Shown: piece by piece, positions 27,734-37,189 of the stretch
Position numbering within the stretch: the first letter of the stretch is position 1
How the letters are laid out: every line of letters begins with the position of its first letter
Assembly: GCF_019048845.1 (NCBI RefSeq)
Contig: NZ_CP077426.1
Location: 2,589,501-2,653,500 of the forward strand
DNA from: Vibrio mimicus
GTDB taxonomy: Bacteria; Pseudomonadota; Gammaproteobacteria; Enterobacterales; Vibrionaceae
DNA: 64,000 nt
Reading direction: 5' to 3'
Translations under genes and position numbers: made by a program
The notes under the pieces: model-generated
What the model was told of the DNA's origin: nothing
Seen by the model: only the letters and a program-made list of their open reading frames with translations
Databases searched by the model: none

Positions 27734-29788
27734 ATGCCTGCTCAAACCTCATCTCAACTCACGCATTGGTTTGCAAAAATAACGTCGCACAGCCCGTTCT
27801 TTTTTGCCATCCTCAATGATCAACACAACTATGTGATGGTCAATGAAAGGTATTGTGATATCGCAGGACTTTCTAGTGAAGAGATGGTCGGGATGAGTGA
27901 TAGCCAGGTTTTGGGTGAACATTTTTATCGCCACCTCAAACCTTTCTATGACCGCGCATTTAAAAATGAACATATCGAATCTGAGTTGACACTTAGTGAG
28001 ATCGACCTTGAAACCAGCTTACATTTTTCCCTTTCTCCCATCTTGATGAACGACCAAGTGCAGTGTGTGGTGTTTCATGCAATTGACACCTCAGAAAAGC
28101 AAATTCTGGTACGTTCTTTAGAAGAATCAGAAAACAAGTACGCGCTTCTCACAACCTTACTGCCCGATGGTTTGATGATGGTGGAAAACGACTGCATCAT
28201 CTCAGCCAACCCATCTGCGGCTCGTCTGCTTGGTTTTGAAAACTCCCAAAAACTATTGGGGGAGAATTTCTCAAGGCTGTTTATTGATGAGAAAACCAAG
28301 ACAGTCTTTTCATCACAATTAGCATCACTGCTTACTGAAAAACCGCTGGTCTGCCTGACGGGGCCCAGATGTGGTTTTGAGCGAAAAGTTCAGTTGCACG
28401 CTGGCAGCACATTAATGCTCGGTAACCAATCGCAATTGATCTTATTGCAAGATGCGGATGAAGCACCAAAACAACTCTCCGCCACCACCCAAGTCGATGC
28501 TCATATTGACAATCTAACAGGGCTGTACAACCGACACGGGTTTACTAAACGCTTAGAGCAATGCATCCAAAATGAAACCCCTTTGGTGTTGCTTTACCTC
28601 GACATTGATAACTTCAAAAACATCAACGATTCCCTTGGCCATCACATCGGTGACAAAGTTATCAAAGAAGTGGCTGCGCGCCTGAAACGACTTCTGCCGC
28701 AGCAAGCGATACTCGGCCATTTAGGCGGTGATGAATTCGGTTTGATTTTACCTGAGCCAGAACACAACCGTTCGGCGGAAATGCTGGCAGATCGCATCAT
28801 TTCATTGATCAACCAGCCTTTTGATCTCCACCATTTCAGTAAACGTTTAGCTTGTTCCATCGGTAGCGTACGTTATCCTGGTGATGGTAACGATGCCCGC
28901 GTGCTACTGCAAAATGCGGATACCGCCATGTATGAAGCTAAAGAGCGTGGAAGAAATCGTCTCATCAAGTTCAACGATCAGATGAACAAAGAAGCACGTA
29001 TGCGTCTTTGGTTAGAGATCGAACTGCAAAAAGCGCTGCAACAAAATGGGCTAGAAGTGTGGTATCAGCCGAAAGTCAATGCGCGTGATTTTAGTATCAA
29101 TGGTGCAGAAGCTTTGGTGCGTTGGAAGCATCCAGTAGAAGGTTATATCAGCCCAGGGGCTTTCATTCCTGTCGCAGAAAAAGCGGGCTTGATCGAGCAT
29201 TTAGGCCGCGTGGTAATGCGTGAAGTATTTGCCACAGTTAAACGTTGGAAACTGCAAGGCATTCTCCCTGGGCGTGTGGCCATCAACATATCACCAGAAC
29301 AATTTGGCAATCCACAGCTCATCGACTATTTAGAGAAACTGCTCAGAGCAACGGGAGTGGATCCAAGCTGCATTACGTTTGAACTGACCGAAAGTGCGGT
29401 AATGAGCGACAGTGAACATACCCAACAAATGCTCAATGCGATCAAAAAACTTGGTTTCACCTTATCGATCGATGACTTTGGTACAGGTTACTCTTCCTTA
29501 GCTTATTTAGCGCGGTTTCCGATTGATGAACTCAAAATCGATCGTGCCTTTATCAGCGACATCGATACACTGCCCAAACAGCTCACCGTTATCGAAAATA
29601 TCATCAATTTGGGGCGTTCACTGAATCTGACTGTCGTTGCGGAAGGAGTAGAAACTCAGCAGCAAGCGACTTTGCTTTCCAATCTCAATTGCCACTCAAT
29701 TCAAGGTTTCCATTTCTATCGTCCTCAGCCCAAACATGAAGTCGAAGAGTTGTTTGCGCAAAACCGTCGCCACCGCAAATCCCTCTAA
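27734..29788 (+). CDS. rocS: PAS-GGDEF-EAL protein RocS (c-di-GMP phosphodiesterase)
   Basis: RocS controls the smooth-to-rugose switch, biofilm and motility in V. cholerae through c-di-GMP. The 684-residue cytoplasmic protein has two PAS domains (about residues 15-125 and 135-240), a GGDEF domain (LGGDEFGLIL at about 330) and an EAL domain (AEALVRWKHP near 458). EAL catalytic residues are intact: NISPEQF, FELTES, SIDDFGTGYSS, KIDRAF, VAEGVE and IQGFHF. The GGDEF I-site R-x-x-D is absent. Published work assigns phosphodiesterase activity. It is inserted between ubiT and ubiU in the genome order. Confidence 0.92.
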   Translation: MPAQTSSQLTHWFAKITSHSPFFFAILNDQHNYVMVNERYCDIAGLSSEEMVGMSDSQVLGEHFYRHLKPFYDRAFKNEHIESELTLSEIDLETSLHFSLSPILMNDQVQCVVFHAIDTSEKQILVRSLEESENKYALLTTLLPDGLMMVENDCIISANPSAARLLGFENSQKLLGENFSRLFIDEKTKTVFSSQLASLLTEKPLVCLTGPRCGFERKVQLHAGSTLMLGNQSQLILLQDADEAPKQLSATTQVDAHIDNLTGLYNRHGFTKRLEQCIQNETPLVLLYLDIDNFKNINDSLGHHIGDKVIKEVAARLKRLLPQQAILGHLGGDEFGLILPEPEHNRSAEMLADRIISLINQPFDLHHFSKRLACSIGSVRYPGDGNDARVLLQNADTAMYEAKERGRNRLIKFNDQMNKEARMRLWLEIELQKALQQNGLEVWYQPKVNARDFSINGAEALVRWKHPVEGYISPGAFIPVAEKAGLIEHLGRVVMREVFATVKRWKLQGILPGRVAINISPEQFGNPQLIDYLEKLLRATGVDPSCITFELTESAVMSDSEHTQQMLNAIKKLGFTLSIDDFGTGYSSLAYLARFPIDELKIDRAFISDIDTLPKQLTVIENIINLGRSLNLTVVAEGVETQQQATLLSNLNCHSIQGFHFYRPQPKHEVEELFAQNRRHRKSL

Positions 29789-29818
29789 GGGGTTAATTTT
29801 GCTCTGATTAGCCGAAAC

Positions 29819-29860
29819 CTGCCTTACATCAAATCGGCATTGCTCAATCCTTCCTAAAAT
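29819..29860 (+). promoter_or_regulatory. Candidate FNR-dependent promoter of ubiU
   Basis: CTGCC-N4-ATCAA (29819-29832) has a perfect FNR half-site next to the promoter and a weak one outside. A -10 of TAAAAT at 29855-29860 predicts a start near 29867, so the site is centred 41.5 bases upstream. The same layout stands at ubiT. Confidence 0.5.
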
Positions 29861-29895
29861 GCGTTCACTATTCCCTGAATTCAGAGCCCTACGCT

Positions 29896-30909
29896 ATGGA
29901 ACTTCTCTGTCCGGCCGGAAACTTGCCGGCCCTGAAAACAGCGATTGATTGTGGCGCCGATGCGGTTTACATCGGTTTCAAAGATGATACAAACGCTCGC
30001 CATTTTGCTGGCCTTAACTTTAGCGGCAAAAAATTGGAAAAAGCGGTTCAGTATGTCCATGACCACCGTAAAAAAATTCATATAGCACTCAACACCTTTG
30101 CTCATCCGAATGGCTTTGAGCGTTGGACTAACGCGGTTGATCAGGCTGCGGATCTGGGTGTGGACGCTTTGATCATTGCCGATATTGCCGTGCTTGAGTA
30201 TGCGGCACGTAAATATCCGCACATTGAGCTGCATCTTTCCGTGCAAGCATCAGCCACCAACGTGAAAGCGGTTGAGTTTTATCATCAAAACTTCAACGTC
30301 AAACGTGTGGTATTGCCGCGAGTGCTTTCCATTCATCAGGTGAAGCAGCTTTCGCGCAATATTCCACAAGGTGTCGAGTTAGAAGTGTTTGCCTTTGGCA
30401 GCCTGTGCATCATGTCTGAAGGGCGTTGCTATCTCTCATCTTACATGACGGGCGAATCGCCCAATACGGTTGGTGCTTGCTCGCCTGCTAAATATGTTCG
30501 TTGGCAAGAGACAGAATCAGGCCTTGAATCTCGCTTGAACGAGATTTTGATTGATAAGTACGCTGCTGGTGAAAATGCGGGTTACCCAACGCTGTGCAAA
30601 GGGCGCTTCATTGCAGAGATTGAAGGTGAAAGTAAGTGCTATCACGCTCTGGAAGAGCCAACCAGTTTAAACACTTTGTCACTGCTGCCTGAGCTTTTTG
30701 CTGCCAATGTGGCTTCGGTGAAAATTGAAGGGCGTCAACGTAGCCCAGCTTATGTAGAACAAGTGACTCGCACTTGGCGAGCGGCTATTGATCGCTATCT
30801 GGCGAATCCTAGCCAGTATCACGTAGAACCTAAGTGGGATGCTGCGCTGGCGAATGTATCAGAAGGCACTCAAACCACGCTCGGTGCTTATCACCGTCAA
30901 TGGCAATAA
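29896..30909 (+). CDS. ubiU: O2-independent ubiquinone hydroxylation factor UbiU
   Basis: UbiU (YhbU) forms a complex with UbiV that hydroxylates ubiquinone precursors without oxygen; each carries a [4Fe-4S] cluster. The 337-residue U32-peptidase-like protein starts MELLCPAGNLPALKTAID, the U32 signature, and has cysteines at about residues 171, 178, 195 and 234. These have the same spacing as E. coli UbiU's cluster ligands (169, 176, 193, 232). It precedes ubiV by 12 bases. Confidence 0.95.
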   Translation: MELLCPAGNLPALKTAIDCGADAVYIGFKDDTNARHFAGLNFSGKKLEKAVQYVHDHRKKIHIALNTFAHPNGFERWTNAVDQAADLGVDALIIADIAVLEYAARKYPHIELHLSVQASATNVKAVEFYHQNFNVKRVVLPRVLSIHQVKQLSRNIPQGVELEVFAFGSLCIMSEGRCYLSSYMTGESPNTVGACSPAKYVRWQETESGLESRLNEILIDKYAAGENAGYPTLCKGRFIAEIEGESKCYHALEEPTSLNTLSLLPELFAANVASVKIEGRQRSPAYVEQVTRTWRAAIDRYLANPSQYHVEPKWDAALANVSEGTQTTLGAYHRQWQ

Positions 30910-30921
30910 GGTCTCACGATT

Positions 30922-31800
30922 ATGAAATATGCTTTAGGTCCTCTACTCTATTTCTGGCCAAAACAGGATGTTGAGAGCTTCTATACCCAAGCTGCTGCGA
31001 GCATGGCAGATGTGATTTATCTCGGCGAAACGGTCTGTTCAAAACGCCGCGAGATGAAACCTCAACACTGGTTTGAGATTGCTAAATCGCTCTCTGATGC
31101 GGGTAAGCAAGTGGTACTTTCCACCATGGCACTACTCGAAGCACCTAGTGAAATCAATGTAATTAAGAAGTACATCGATAATGGTGATTTTGCGATTGAG
31201 GCCAACGATGTTTCTGCCGTACAGATGGCACACGAAAAAGGTATTCCTTTTATCGTGGGGCCAGCAGTGAACACCTATAACGCGCACACGCTGAAGCTGT
31301 TTTTAAAGCAAGGCATGATCCGCTGGTGTATGCCGGTAGAGCTTTCGCGTGACTGGTTAATCAACACCTTACAACAGTGTGATGACTTGGGTATCCGCAG
31401 CCAATTTGAAGTGGAAGTATTCAGCCACGGTTACTTACCACTGGCTTACTCGGCACGCTGTTTCACTGCGCGAGCAGAAAACCGCGCCAAAGATGAATGT
31501 GAAACCTGCTGTATTCGCTACCCAACCGGAATTCAAGTAGCGAGCCAGGAGGGGCAATCGGTATTTAACCTCAATGGTATTCAAACCCAGTCGGGCTATT
31601 GCTACAACTTGGTGAATGATTTGCCAAGCATGACAGGATTAGTCGATGTAGTACGTTTAAGTCCATTAGGTATTGAAACGTTCCATCATCTTGAGCAATT
31701 CAAGGCCAACGAACAAGGCCAGAACCCACAGCTCATTAAGAATCGCCAATGCAACGGCTATTGGCATCAATTAGCAGGGCTAGCTGTTAAAAATAACTAA
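30922..31800 (+). CDS. ubiV: O2-independent ubiquinone hydroxylation factor UbiV
   Basis: UbiV (YhbV) is the partner of UbiU. The 292-residue protein starts MKYALGPLLYFWP and carries cysteines at 39, 180, 193 and 197, exactly the numbering of the four cluster ligands in E. coli UbiV; an extra cysteine sits at 196 in ECETCC. It is in one operon with ubiU and ends before a strong terminator. These proteins act under anoxia, consistent with the FNR-like site upstream. Confidence 0.95.
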   Translation: MKYALGPLLYFWPKQDVESFYTQAAASMADVIYLGETVCSKRREMKPQHWFEIAKSLSDAGKQVVLSTMALLEAPSEINVIKKYIDNGDFAIEANDVSAVQMAHEKGIPFIVGPAVNTYNAHTLKLFLKQGMIRWCMPVELSRDWLINTLQQCDDLGIRSQFEVEVFSHGYLPLAYSARCFTARAENRAKDECETCCIRYPTGIQVASQEGQSVFNLNGIQTQSGYCYNLVNDLPSMTGLVDVVRLSPLGIETFHHLEQFKANEQGQNPQLIKNRQCNGYWHQLAGLAVKNN

Positions 31801-31808
31801 GTCAGTGC

Positions 31809-31839
31809 AAAAAGGGTTGCTTGTTGGCAACCCTTTTTT
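31809..31839. terminator. Terminator of ubiUV
   Basis: Stem AAAGGGTTGC/GCAACCCTTT followed by T6, 8 bases after ubiV. It may also serve the convergent MATE gene. Confidence 0.9.
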
Positions 31840-31849
31840 CTACCCCTAA

Positions 31850-33187
31850 TTATGCATAGGAGGCTTGCGGCGCTTTCCCCATGTTTCTGACATCACGCCA
31901 TAGCATGATCGCCACCCCAGTACTCAGCACAATATTGGAGATGGGCAGCGCAATCCACACACCACTTAAACCAAAGAACTTCGGCAAAATAAACAGAAAT
32001 GGCAACATAATCGACATGTTCCCCACGGTAATGAACATGGCTTTACCACCGCGATTGGTCGATTGATAATAGGCGGCACTCACCACCAAGAAACCATCCA
32101 GATACATAGCAAACAGATGAAGCTTGATCCCCATTTGCGCACCAGCCATCAACTCGCTGTCATTGGAGTTAAAAATCGCAATCGCCTGCTCAGGGAATAG
32201 ATTGAGCAACACCACAAACATCATGCCACCCAATACCGCAATGCCCATTGCCAAACGCAATAGCTTACGAATGTGGTCATAATTACGCGATCCAAAATGG
32301 TAACTGGCCAACGGCTGCATACCGTTAGCAATACCCTCAACCGTCAGGTAGTAAATCGTTACGATATACCCCATCACCGCATAAGCGCCGACCATAACGG
32401 CATTGCCATACTCGATCATCAAGGTGTTATGTAGCGCGACCATGGTTGAACCGTAGGCGTACATGAAAAAACTTGAAACACCAATCGCGAAGATCTTAGG
32501 CAACATGTGCCACTCCAGCCTCAAACAACGGCGCGTTAAACGCATATTGGCTCGCTTTGAGAAGAAATAAGCTAACCCCAATGAGGTCACCACGAATTGA
32601 GCAAGCGTGGTCGCGATCGCCGCCCCCGTGAGTTCCCAGTCAAGCCATGCGATAAACAGATAATCCAGAGCGATATTGGTCAGCGCACCGATCACCATCA
32701 ACAAAGTCGCCAAATTGGGGCTGTGGTCGTTACGCAGCAGAAACGGCATCGCAATCGAGCCTAAAGTAAAAATACAGCCTACGATCAACACTTGCAGATA
32801 CTGCAAACCCAATTCAAACACCCGCCCTTGTGCGCCTTGCCAATGTAGAAAATCATCCGCCATAAACCACAGAACAAATGCTACGAATGGAGTGAGTAAC
32901 AGTAAGCTCATTAGCCCCGTAGCAAGAATACGCTTGGCACTATCAGGATCACCCTCTCCTTGTTTAATCGAGGAAAGCGCACCAGTCCCCACCCCAACCA
33001 ACATCCCGATACCGAGGATGGTACCGATCACTGGCCAAGCCACATTGATCCCTGCAAGCCCTTCAGCCCCGACATAGTGGCCGATGAAAATACCATCTAC
33101 CACTTGGTACAGACCATTAACCAGCATCGCAGCTACCGTAGGAATGGTATAGCGAACAAACTGTCGGTAAATTGATCGATTCATCAT
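31850..33187 (-). CDS. MATE-family multidrug/cation efflux pump
   Basis: This 445-residue protein has about 12 hydrophobic helices and belongs to the MATE family (NorM/DinF type), which export cationic drugs and dyes in exchange for Na+ or H+. It starts MMNRSIYRQFVRYTIPTVAA and has the family pattern VDGIFIGHYVGAEGLAGINVAWP. The gene is preceded by a MarR-family gene 42 bases upstream in the same direction, so the regulator likely controls the pump. Several V. cholerae MATE pumps carry vcm names but I cannot assign this one. Confidence 0.9.
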   Translation of the reverse strand: MMNRSIYRQFVRYTIPTVAAMLVNGLYQVVDGIFIGHYVGAEGLAGINVAWPVIGTILGIGMLVGVGTGALSSIKQGEGDPDSAKRILATGLMSLLLLTPFVAFVLWFMADDFLHWQGAQGRVFELGLQYLQVLIVGCIFTLGSIAMPFLLRNDHSPNLATLLMVIGALTNIALDYLFIAWLDWELTGAAIATTLAQFVVTSLGLAYFFSKRANMRLTRRCLRLEWHMLPKIFAIGVSSFFMYAYGSTMVALHNTLMIEYGNAVMVGAYAVMGYIVTIYYLTVEGIANGMQPLASYHFGSRNYDHIRKLLRLAMGIAVLGGMMFVVLLNLFPEQAIAIFNSNDSELMAGAQMGIKLHLFAMYLDGFLVVSAAYYQSTNRGGKAMFITVGNMSIMLPFLFILPKFFGLSGVWIALPISNIVLSTGVAIMLWRDVRNMGKAPQASYA

Positions 33188-33202
33188 AAAGATACATCTA
33201 CT

Positions 33203-33221
33203 TAGTTAGTTTATCTAATAA
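33203..33221. promoter_or_regulatory. Possible imperfect regulator site before the MATE gene
   Basis: TAGTTAG (33203-33209) and CTAATAA (33215-33221), separated by five bases, resemble the perfect palindrome upstream of the marR gene, with two mismatches in the second arm. It lies 15-34 bases before the MATE start. Confidence 0.35.
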
Positions 33222-33229
33222 AACTACCG

Positions 33230-33637
33230 CTAGCGTAATGCTTTACCTAGCAGAAGATCCAACATTAAAGCCTCTTCAGAAGACAGATTTTGCGCGACTT
33301 GTTGCGCTAAGATTCGATAGACTTTCGCTTCACTGACCAAATGCAACTCAGCTTGCTCCGTCAATTCAAAAAGCTGTGAACGGGCATCCTCTTCGCACTG
33401 AACTCGTTTCACCAACCCCCGCCGCTCAAGCTTTTTTAGCATGTTAGATGCGGAAGGCTTACTTACCTCCAATGCCTGAGCCAAATCAGTCAAACGAATC
33501 GCTTGAGGTGCATTTTGAATGACTTTCAGGTAGTCATATTCATTAAAACTGAGCTGAGCGAGCGGATCTTCTTTGCTATATCTGCGCCAAACCTTGGCGG
33601 CAAAACGTTCCATCTTCTCTAAATTTTTTTCTAGCAT
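33230..33637 (-). CDS. MarR-family transcriptional regulator
   Basis: This 135-residue protein has the MarR winged-helix fold: LTDLAQALEVSKPSASNMLKKLERRGLV at about residues 52-79 as recognition region, then the wing with RVQCEEDARSQLFELTE. The start ATG 33637 is chosen over an upstream codon because it removes four poorly conserved residues. It lies directly upstream of the MATE pump and probably represses it and itself. A perfect palindrome lies just before the gene. Confidence 0.9.
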   Translation of the reverse strand: MLEKNLEKMERFAAKVWRRYSKEDPLAQLSFNEYDYLKVIQNAPQAIRLTDLAQALEVSKPSASNMLKKLERRGLVKRVQCEEDARSQLFELTEQAELHLVSEAKVYRILAQQVAQNLSSEEALMLDLLLGKALR

Positions 33638-33649
33638 GATTGATCGCAC

Positions 33650-33670
33650 ATAGTTAGCAAGGCTAACTAT
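33650..33670. promoter_or_regulatory. Perfect palindrome upstream of the MarR gene
   Basis: Arms ATAGTTAGC and GCTAACTAT (9 bp each, no mismatch) separated by AAG. It lies 13-33 bases before the marR start, so it is probably the operator of this MarR regulator, which binds such palindromes as a dimer. Confidence 0.65.
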
Positions 33671-33690
33671 TTTGCCAAAAAAATAGGCAT

Positions 33691-33717
33691 AAAAAAAGCC
33701 GCAATCAGCGGCTTTTT
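33691..33717 (-). terminator. Intrinsic terminator of nlpI
   Basis: On the minus strand AAAAAGCCGC-N4-GCGGCTTTTTTT begins 17 bases after the nlpI stop (stem GCCGC, 33698-33712). Confidence 0.9.
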
Positions 33718-33734
33718 ATCATGGATGGATGACG

Positions 33735-34646
33735 TTATTGTGTCAGTGATTCAGCTTTTACTCTTGCCAGATGCTCTTCACGCACTTGCTGATAAATTCG
33801 GCCTAACTCAAGGAATGAGTAGCGATGCTCTACGTATTCATAGACATTGAATGAAATCGCGAGCTTATACAGAGAAAGAGCATGGGCCAGCTCTCCTTGC
33901 ATCTGATAACGCTTACCTAGATAGAAGTACGCCTCTGTGAGACGCTGTGCCAACAGATCATTTTCTCGTGACGCCGAAATAATCGCTTTAAAGGCCACCT
34001 CTTCTGAAAGCTGATCGAGCATCAAACCCACCAATACCCAGCCCCACTGCTCATCATGCTGTTTATAACGCTCAAGCAGATCGGCGCGCGCCTTGACAGC
34101 ATCAACATCGCTTTCAATGATGTATAGCCATAATGCGCGAAACGGGTCTTGCGGATCTTGCTGGTAATGTTGTTGAATCTCTTCCAATGCCAGTTGTGGA
34201 CGCTCTCCGTAATAGAGTGCAATCGCACGGTTGCGTACCGCATATTCATTACTGGGATCTAACTCTAGCGTGGAATCAAAAGATTCATACGCTGCATCAA
34301 ACTCGCCCGCTTCGGTGTAATACACCCCAAGTAAATTAAATACATCTGGCTGAGCAGGATTGATAGATAAAGACTGAGTAAAATCGAGCCGTGCTAAATC
34401 ACGTAAGCCGACACTATCGTAATAGTTGCCGCGTTCAAAAAGCATTTTGGCACGAACTTCCGGTTCAAGATCCGTGCGCTGCAATAATTGGCTCAAACGA
34501 GCAATTTGAACTTCTTGCTGAATCGAGGCTTGCAGTGGTATCGCCATCGGCGGATAAAGCCACTGGGAAGAAGATTCAGGCTGTGAGGCACACCCAGACA
34601 GCAGAGCCAATCCAATCACTGCGGCAGGGAATCGAAACCATTTCAC
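33735..34646 (-). CDS. nlpI: Lipoprotein NlpI (TPR protein)
   Basis: NlpI is an outer-membrane lipoprotein with tetratricopeptide repeats that adapts the protease Prc to degrade peptidoglycan hydrolases such as MepS. The 303-residue protein has a signal peptide and lipobox MKWFRFPAAVIGLALLSGC (cysteine at 19), then TPR-like helices (for instance NLLGVYYTEAGEFDAAYESF). Length matches E. coli (294). It lies downstream of pnp, the conserved pnp-nlpI order. Confidence 0.93.
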   Translation of the reverse strand: MKWFRFPAAVIGLALLSGCASQPESSSQWLYPPMAIPLQASIQQEVQIARLSQLLQRTDLEPEVRAKMLFERGNYYDSVGLRDLARLDFTQSLSINPAQPDVFNLLGVYYTEAGEFDAAYESFDSTLELDPSNEYAVRNRAIALYYGERPQLALEEIQQHYQQDPQDPFRALWLYIIESDVDAVKARADLLERYKQHDEQWGWVLVGLMLDQLSEEVAFKAIISASRENDLLAQRLTEAYFYLGKRYQMQGELAHALSLYKLAISFNVYEYVEHRYSFLELGRIYQQVREEHLARVKAESLTQ

Positions 34647-34673
34647 TCATCGTACTCCTGTGGAATTTCGCAT

Positions 34674-34702
34674 AAAAAAGGGAGCGAATTACGCTCCCTT
34701 TA
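34674..34702 (-). terminator. Intrinsic terminator of pnp
   Basis: On the minus strand GGGAGCG-N5-CGCTCCC followed by T6, about 60 bases after the pnp stop. Confidence 0.85.
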
Positions 34703-34759
34703 TAGCACGCTTTTGTTTAGAAAAGTAAAAGCGCTGTTGTTTTTGCCGTAAACGAAAAA

Positions 34760-36889
34760 TTATTCCGCTTGTGGTGCTACTTCAGCAGCCGCTTCCACTG
34801 GCGTTTCAACCGCTTCTTTCATGCTCAGACGAACACGACCTTGGCGGTCAATTTCAAGCACTTTAACTTGAACTTCTTGGCCTTCAGTTAGGTAATCAGA
34901 CACTTTCTCTACACGCTTATCAGCGATTTGAGAGATGTGTACTAGGCCATCTTTACCAGGAAGAATCGTTACAAACGCACCGAAGTCCGCTAGACGAGCC
35001 ACTTTACCCGTGTAGATAACACCCACTTCAACTTCTGCAGTGATTTCTTGAATACGACGAATCGCTTCTTTCGCTTGATCACCGTCAGTCGCTGCGATCT
35101 TGATCGTGCCGTCATCTTCGATTTCAATGGTAGTGCCAGTTTCTTCAGTCAGTTGACGAATTACCGCACCGCCTTTACCGATCACGTCTTTGATCTTATC
35201 TACGCTGATTTTCATGGTGTGGATACGTGGCGCAAATTCAGAAATATCGCTACGTGCAGCAGAGATTGCTTGATCCATAACTGACAGAATGTGCAGACGT
35301 GCACCTTTCGCTTGGTTCAGTGCAATTTGCATGATCTCTTTAGTGATACCTTCGATCTTGATGTCCATCTGCAGTGCAGTAACACCTGTTGCGGTACCCG
35401 CTACTTTAAAATCCATGTCGCCCAGGTGGTCTTCATCACCCAGAATGTCAGACAGAACTACGAAATCATTTTCTTCTTTCACCAGACCCATTGCGATACC
35501 GGCAACAGAAGCCTTGATTGGTACACCCGCATCCATCAGAGCCAGAGAGGAACCACACACAGAAGCCATTGAAGATGAGCCGTTCGATTCAGTGATCTCA
35601 GAAACCACACGTACAGTGTATGGGAACTCATCTACTGAAGGCATAACTGCTGCGATACCACGCTTCGCCAAACGGCCGTGACCGATTTCGCGACGCTTAG
35701 GAGAACCTACAAAGCCAGTTTCACCTACACAGTATGGAGGGAAGTTGTAGTGCAATAGGAAGTGGTCTTTCTTCTCGCCAGTCAGTTCATCAATGATCTG
35801 TGCGTCACGTTGAGTACCCAGAGTTGCTGTTACCAGAGCCTGAGTTTCACCGCGCGTGAACAGAGCAGAACCGTGAGTACGTGGCAGAACGCCAGTACGT
35901 ACATCAAGAGCACGAACCATGTCTTTTTCACGGCCATCAATACGTGGGTTACCCGCGATGATGCTACGACGTACAACGGTTTTTTCCAAATCGTGGAAAA
36001 TAGTGTGAATTTCTTTTGCATCCAACGCTTCGTTTTCAGCCAGCAGAGCTGCGCTCACTTCAGCACTGATTTCATGGATGCGAGCATAACGCGCCATTTT
36101 TTCAGTGATTTGGTACGCTTCAACCAGACGTGTTTCTGCTAGAGCAGCCACTTTCGCTTTCAGCTCAGTGTTTTCAGCTGGAGCAACCCATTCCCATGCT
36201 GGTGTTGCCACTTCAGCTGCGAATTCGTTGATTGCATTGATAACGGCTTGTTGTTGATCGTGACCAAACACAACCGCTGCCAGCATCTCTTCTTCAGTCA
36301 GAATTTGAGCTTCTGATTCAACCATCAGAACTGCGTTGTCAGTACCCGCAACCACCAGATCCAGACGAGACTGTTTCAGCTCTTTTTCACTTGGGTTCAG
36401 AACCAATTGACCATCAATGTGGCCAACACGAGCGGCACCGATTGGACCATTGAATGGAAGGCCAGAAATCGCCAGCGCTGCAGAAGTACCGATCATCGAA
36501 ATGATGTCAGGTTGTACGTCTGGGTTAACAGAAACGACAGTCGCAATCACTTGCACTTCGTTAGTGAAACCATCTGGGAACAGTGGGCGGATTGGGCGGT
36601 CGATCAGACGTGCAGTCAGCGTTTCGCCTTCAGAAGGACGACCTTCGCGCTTAAAGAAACCACCAGGGATTTTACCCGCAGCGTAAGTACGCTCTTGATA
36701 GTTTACAGTCAGTGGGAAGAAATCTTGACCAACAACAGCTTCTTTCTTACCAACTACGCTGACGAACACTGCGGTGTCGTCCATGGTTGCCATAACAGCT
36801 GCCGTTGCTTGGCGAGCCATAACACCGGTTTCTAGAGTAACGGTGTGGTTACCGTACTGAAACGTTTTTACTACTGGTTTTTCGAACAT
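34760..36889 (-). CDS. pnp: Polynucleotide phosphorylase
   Basis: PNPase is a phosphorolytic 3'-5' exoribonuclease and a core part of the RNA degradosome. The 709-residue protein has two RNase PH domains (with [14 protein letters not shown] and [23 protein letters not shown]), a KH domain ([20 protein letters not shown]) and an S1 domain ([20 protein letters not shown]). Length matches E. coli (711). The 300-base region before it, after rpsO, is the RNase III-dependent autoregulatory leader in E. coli; a hairpin is seen here too. Confidence 0.97.
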   Translation of the reverse strand: MFEKPVVKTFQYGNHTVTLETGVMARQATAAVMATMDDTAVFVSVVGKKEAVVGQDFFPLTVNYQERTYAAGKIPGGFFKREGRPSEGETLTARLIDRPIRPLFPDGFTNEVQVIATVVSVNPDVQPDIISMIGTSAALAISGLPFNGPIGAARVGHIDGQLVLNPSEKELKQSRLDLVVAGTDNAVLMVESEAQILTEEEMLAAVVFGHDQQQAVINAINEFAAEVATPAWEWVAPAENTELKAKVAALAETRLVEAYQITEKMARYARIHEISAEVSAALLAENEALDAKEIHTIFHDLEKTVVRRSIIAGNPRIDGREKDMVRALDVRTGVLPRTHGSALFTRGETQALVTATLGTQRDAQIIDELTGEKKDHFLLHYNFPPYCVGETGFVGSPKRREIGHGRLAKRGIAAVMPSVDEFPYTVRVVSEITESNGSSSMASVCGSSLALMDAGVPIKASVAGIAMGLVKEENDFVVLSDILGDEDHLGDMDFKVAGTATGVTALQMDIKIEGITKEIMQIALNQAKGARLHILSVMDQAISAARSDISEFAPRIHTMKISVDKIKDVIGKGGAVIRQLTEETGTTIEIEDDGTIKIAATDGDQAKEAIRRIQEITAEVEVGVIYTGKVARLADFGAFVTILPGKDGLVHISQIADKRVEKVSDYLTEGQEVQVKVLEIDRQGRVRLSMKEAVETPVEAAAEVAPQAE

Positions 36890-37189
36890 GAGTATTCCTT
36901 ATTCTCAGGACAAGCCTGAAATCAAATCATCAATACTCAAAGCACTACGAATCGCGACTAGTAAAAAAAGACTGAAACTTGGGGAAATAGTCGAGAGAAC
37001 AATCTGTTTTTAATAGCCGCGACCTTTTGGTCGACTGCGGTGACGGTAATGCCATGAGTACAAACTTGCTCAGTCACGCAGACTGAACGGCGGGTAGTAT
37101 AAACTACTTAACGGAAGGATAGCTAATTTAGAGTGCAAAAAAGGGGCTTTCGCCCCTTTTCTGTACAAACTGTGCTTTGCAGCGACGAA
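36890..37189 (-). other. pnp leader and rpsO terminator region
   Basis: No gene. It holds the rpsO terminator at 37137-37160 and a hairpin on the minus strand (CGACC/GGTCG, 37020-37033, extended by CCG/CGG pairs with a bulge). In E. coli the pnp leader forms a double-stranded stem cut by RNase III, then bound by PNPase, and this hairpin could play the same part. Confidence 0.5.
37137..37160 (-). terminator. Terminator of rpsO
   Basis: Stem AAAGGGGC/GCCCCTTT with a short TTTC loop, 30 bases after the rpsO stop. Read-through is expected because pnp lies downstream. Confidence 0.85.

Noticed and set aside
35762..36142. 126-codon plus-strand frame within pnp
   Set aside because: Antisense to the RNase PH domains with no ribosome site; a shadow frame.
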